A DNA stretch of 64,000 bases from Pilaira anomala (Eukaryota > Mucoromycota > Mucoromycetes > Mucorales > Mucoraceae), in NCBI GenBank assembly GCA_025716855.1, contig JAIXMQ010000014.1, forward strand, positions 417,001 to 481,000. The letters are read 5' to 3'. Numbering within the stretch: position 1 is the first letter of the stretch; every line of letters begins with the position of its first letter. The position numbers and the translations under genes are program-made. Under the pieces are notes generated by a model that was not told the DNA's origin, did not search any database, and saw only the letters and a program-made list of their open reading frames with translations. This document shows positions 60,795 through 64,000 of the stretch, piece after piece.

Positions 60795-63700
60795 GTATAT
60801 TTACGGATGTTGATTTACTACTTTCGTTTGACTATCGTAAATGACGTTATATAGCATATATATAATAGGTTCGAACATATAAACTAAGATATAACTTGTA
60901 AAGAGATGATATAAGTATTGCATCTAATTACGCTACCCCGATGTAAAATAATTTTTTTTTTGTCTTTTTTGCTTCGTATTCTTGAAATTTTTACTTAGAG
61001 ACAAATCTAATATACACTTTTCATAAGCTCTTTATTTGTATATTGGGGTACAACGAAATCTCTTTAGAGTAAATCCAGGTGATCTATGATTAAGATGGAG
61101 CCCATAACGACATGTGATATATACATCATCATATAGATTGGCGTCTTTTGTATTTATGTATCATATTTCTTAGTTAAATGTATATATTTTTTACAGACTT
61201 TTTATATAAATCTGTTTGTCAAAAATAACAAGCGAACAATAATGGACAAACTTTACTTGTAATTTGTTTTTCATTTGGGCATATGTGTTGTACTCGGAGC
61301 TTTGTTCCTTAGACCATGATGTGCAATGTTTACAAAAAATAAGCCAATCCTATCTTAGCTTTAAATTATAAAATAAGCTTTTTATTTGTCAAATTTCTAC
61401 TTGGTTAGCACGGAATGATACAACCATAGCAGATCCGAAATTTAAAACCGTTTAGTCAAATGACAAAATAGGTATTTTTAGATATGCTTTTGTAAGTGGT
61501 GATACATAGTACTTAATTTCAAATACTGCTTTTTATTCTATTAAAAGTGCAGAAACGTCAAGATATTCTAATTACCAAAAATAAAAGGGCCGGTATAGTA
61601 GGTACAAGAATGGGTTAACAATCTCTATCTTATATCAGTTGCTAATAGTTTACTAATTCGATCTAAATATTTATTGAATAATTGTTAACTTCTGTTCGAT
61701 ATACTTGCTCTAATAGTGTTTATCTGAAATAGTGAAGTCATACTGTTCGTCACATACCTGAGATTATTTTAAATCATGCCATTTGGTGTGCGACAGTGGT
61801 CCGGTTTTCTCTCTATTTTTTTTATATTTTTATATTTTTTTTTATATTTTTTTTTTATTTTTTTTTTTACTTGGGTTGAGCGCATTGTGTACAATTGATC
61901 ACCTGGTAGAAAGCACCTTTAACCGAATATTGTTCTCGCCGAAAAAATTTGTTCTTGGTCTGGCTTCACGAGAAATTTTAGTTTCTTTTTAACTCCCGTG
62001 GTTATTTTTAAAGTCCTTGGGGCTAATGTAAGCCTCTGTCAGAGTATACTTTTAAAGAGTAAAATGTTTCTTCTTGAGTCAGATAAAAACCAGTGATTTT
62101 GTACGAGTGTATTTAGTATAGACCGTTGTTTTAAATTAGTTTGCTATCCCTGCTCAGGGTCGTTGCTGAGTAGGGGATCGAAGTTTTTTTCAAGAAAAAA
62201 TGAAACACACCAATAAAGAATCAATTAAACAAAACGGGGAGTAAAACCAGTGTGGCCTGACTCGCCGAAAAGTATACACTTAATTTGGTACACAAGATGA
62301 ATATGTCACCGTTTTGTGTAAGAGGCGTTGAATACATTGCTGGTTTTGCTTACTAATGTAGCACCAAGACGGAAAAAATAATCGCGTTTACTAGCAAAAT
62401 AAATAAAAATGAATAAAAAAAAGTGAAAAAAAAGTAAAAAAAAAAAAAATAATAATAGAATAATTACTAGGTATCCAGGACTCAAGTATAAATTGCTATA
62501 GATGAGACCTTGATAGTTGTCTCTAAAGGAAGGAATACAAAATCTGGTCGATCCGAGCATGGTGATCACAAATGCGTCGCGTAGCAGTCAACAGTTTCGT
62601 ACCGTATCCTGCAAGATAGAATTGTCTAGACAATTACTGTGGTTCAATTAAGCTTAAAATAACAAGTATTATATGTGAAAAAAGACTTTGGGTTATTCTT
62701 TTTTTAATTGGGACACCTTAAATGATAAATATTCCCATGGGATTCTTATAAAATTCTCATACATCAAACAAACTTGTTTAATCGGTTGGTGGCGAGCGTA
62801 AAGACCAATGTATTTTAAATACCTCGTTTAAATCCCATGTTATTCAATTTACACAGAAAACGCACTTTATAACTTTTGTCCAGACAGTCGGTTCCGCAAA
62901 CTATGATGAGAGCTTCGTTATAATATAAGACTCAGCAATTATTTTAGATTTAGTGGCATAAAGATATCAAACTAGGGTATATATTTTACAATGACCCACG
63001 AAAATAAAGATTGATTCTTTTCAGAAACGATGAAAGTAAATTTCTATTTATTTCAAAACCTTATTCCTAAGGATCAACAAAAAAAAAATTATTTAAGCTG
63101 GAAATTTTTCTGTGAAATTGATGAGCATGTTATTATCATTTATTTAGATAAAACAGTTGGATACATTGATAATAAATCAATTGATTATATACTATGTATT
63201 ATGTATCTTTCTTAATTCATTTAACGTTTAGCTCAAACATGAATATATAATAATAACATCAACAGCAAAAATTTGGCCTAACTGTTATGGAATAGTTACC
63301 CGATAAATAATCAGAATAAATCTAAAAGAGTAAAAAAACTTCTAAACAGATCCAATTTTATCATTAATTACTAATTCGGTCTATGTGCCAAAATAAATTT
63401 TTTTCTTTTGTTTTTTTTTACGATTTGAAAATAATTACATATAATCGATCAACTCGAAAGACTCCTTTTAAGTAATAATAAAACAGAAGTCCCTTTTTTT
63501 TATCAGAAAAGCTGCGTTTGAGAAACAAATTTAAATATGACCTTAAAGATATATAGCTTAAGCCAATTCATATAATTGACAGTAAATCGAGATCATATTT
63601 TTCTTTCTTTGGTTAGCAAATTACGGAGATGAAAACAGGTTTCACAATTATTCCACTTAATCTTAAATTACAAGAATCACGGACACCTTCTATCTTTAAT

Positions 63701-64000
63701 TGTTCATGATTATTGTAGTTTTATATCGCAACATTTTGAGTTTTTAAGACTTCTATTTCATTCTAAGTATTTAACACAAAAATGTCAGAGGGATAACCAA
63801 AAATTTTATTAAAAAGGTGTTAAAAAAGAAAATCCAAGAATCAGAGTGTCATATTGTCTTGTTTATTTATTTGTATGAAAACGTGTCATATTATCGCTAT
63901 GGTACGACAACAGTGAATAAATTATTATAATCAAAATAATCTTTTACTCACACAGTCGTAGTAAATATATATGTTTTTACTTTTATTTGTTATTGTGATA

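Larger units (their letters stand above)
59125..64000. other. Gene-poor AT-rich region
   Basis: About 4.9 kb with no recognisable gene. It contains an A29 tract (59328-59356), an (A)nGTC-like purine block (about 60175-60290), a T25 tract (60770-60794), A/T runs near 61815-61870 and 62405-62455, and several TA-rich stretches. Open frames at 60624, 61783, 62306 and 63030 lack family features or are low complexity. No tRNA was identified by eye. Confidence 0.55.

Noticed and set aside
60866..60880. GGTTCGAAC match to a tRNA T-loop
   Set aside because: No matching stems or A box within tRNA distance; the surroundings are plain AT-rich DNA.

Overview
The window is nuclear DNA of an early-diverging filamentous fungus, most likely Mucoromycota (Mucorales or a close relative). 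The evidence is a strongly AT-rich background with many long A/T homopolymer runs, genes split by short (about 50-80 bp) GT-AG introns, and a characteristic gene mix: class C receptor, TALE homeobox gene, two cytochrome P450s, Ecl1-type zinc protein, Sqs1 and Dbp5. There are also decayed elements that resemble mucoralean gag and LINE sequences. Species was not determined. Gene models were spliced by hand. Every junction was chosen so that the frame is kept and the joined protein fits its family. No transcript data were available.

Layout. 1-13 kb: a rhomboid-like/PGAP4-like membrane glycosyltransferase, a PHD-finger/AT-hook protein, a mitochondrial PP2C phosphatase (Ptc5/PDP type), and a tandem pair of GNAT acetyltransferases. 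13-20 kb: a Golgi GT31/GT34-like glycosyltransferase, a cytochrome P450, and a coiled-coil protein whose stop codon lies two bases from that of the P450. 20-24.7 kb: a chromatin block in which an EED-like WD40 protein and RBBP4 are divergent across 176 bp, followed by a small Ecl1-like protein. 25-32 kb: a class C GPCR with a PH-like tail and a peroxisomal acyl-CoA oxidase. 32-42.5 kb: PAF1, Asterix (WDR83OS), a second P450, a 69-residue unknown, a small basic Alb1-like protein and SQS1. 43.5-49.5 kb: a gene-free transposon graveyard with a decayed PD-(D/E)XK-type gene, gag-like and LINE reverse transcriptase remnants, a 24-bp minisatellite, an LTR-like repeat pair and unidentified coding debris. 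50-59 kb: an HDHD3-like HAD hydrolase, DBP5, an Msb1/Mug8-like protein and a TALE homeodomain protein. 59-64 kb: no gene was recognised.

How the genes may work together. Several act on chromatin and mRNA production or export: the PHD protein, the EED-like protein, RBBP4, PAF1, SQS1, DBP5 and the TALE factor. The EED-like/RBBP4 pair is the most suggestive system, because homologues of both are WD40 subunits of Polycomb repressive complex 2 and here they appear to share a promoter. A second pattern is architectural. Seven genes have first coding exons of 3-22 nt, including one that consists only of the ATG.
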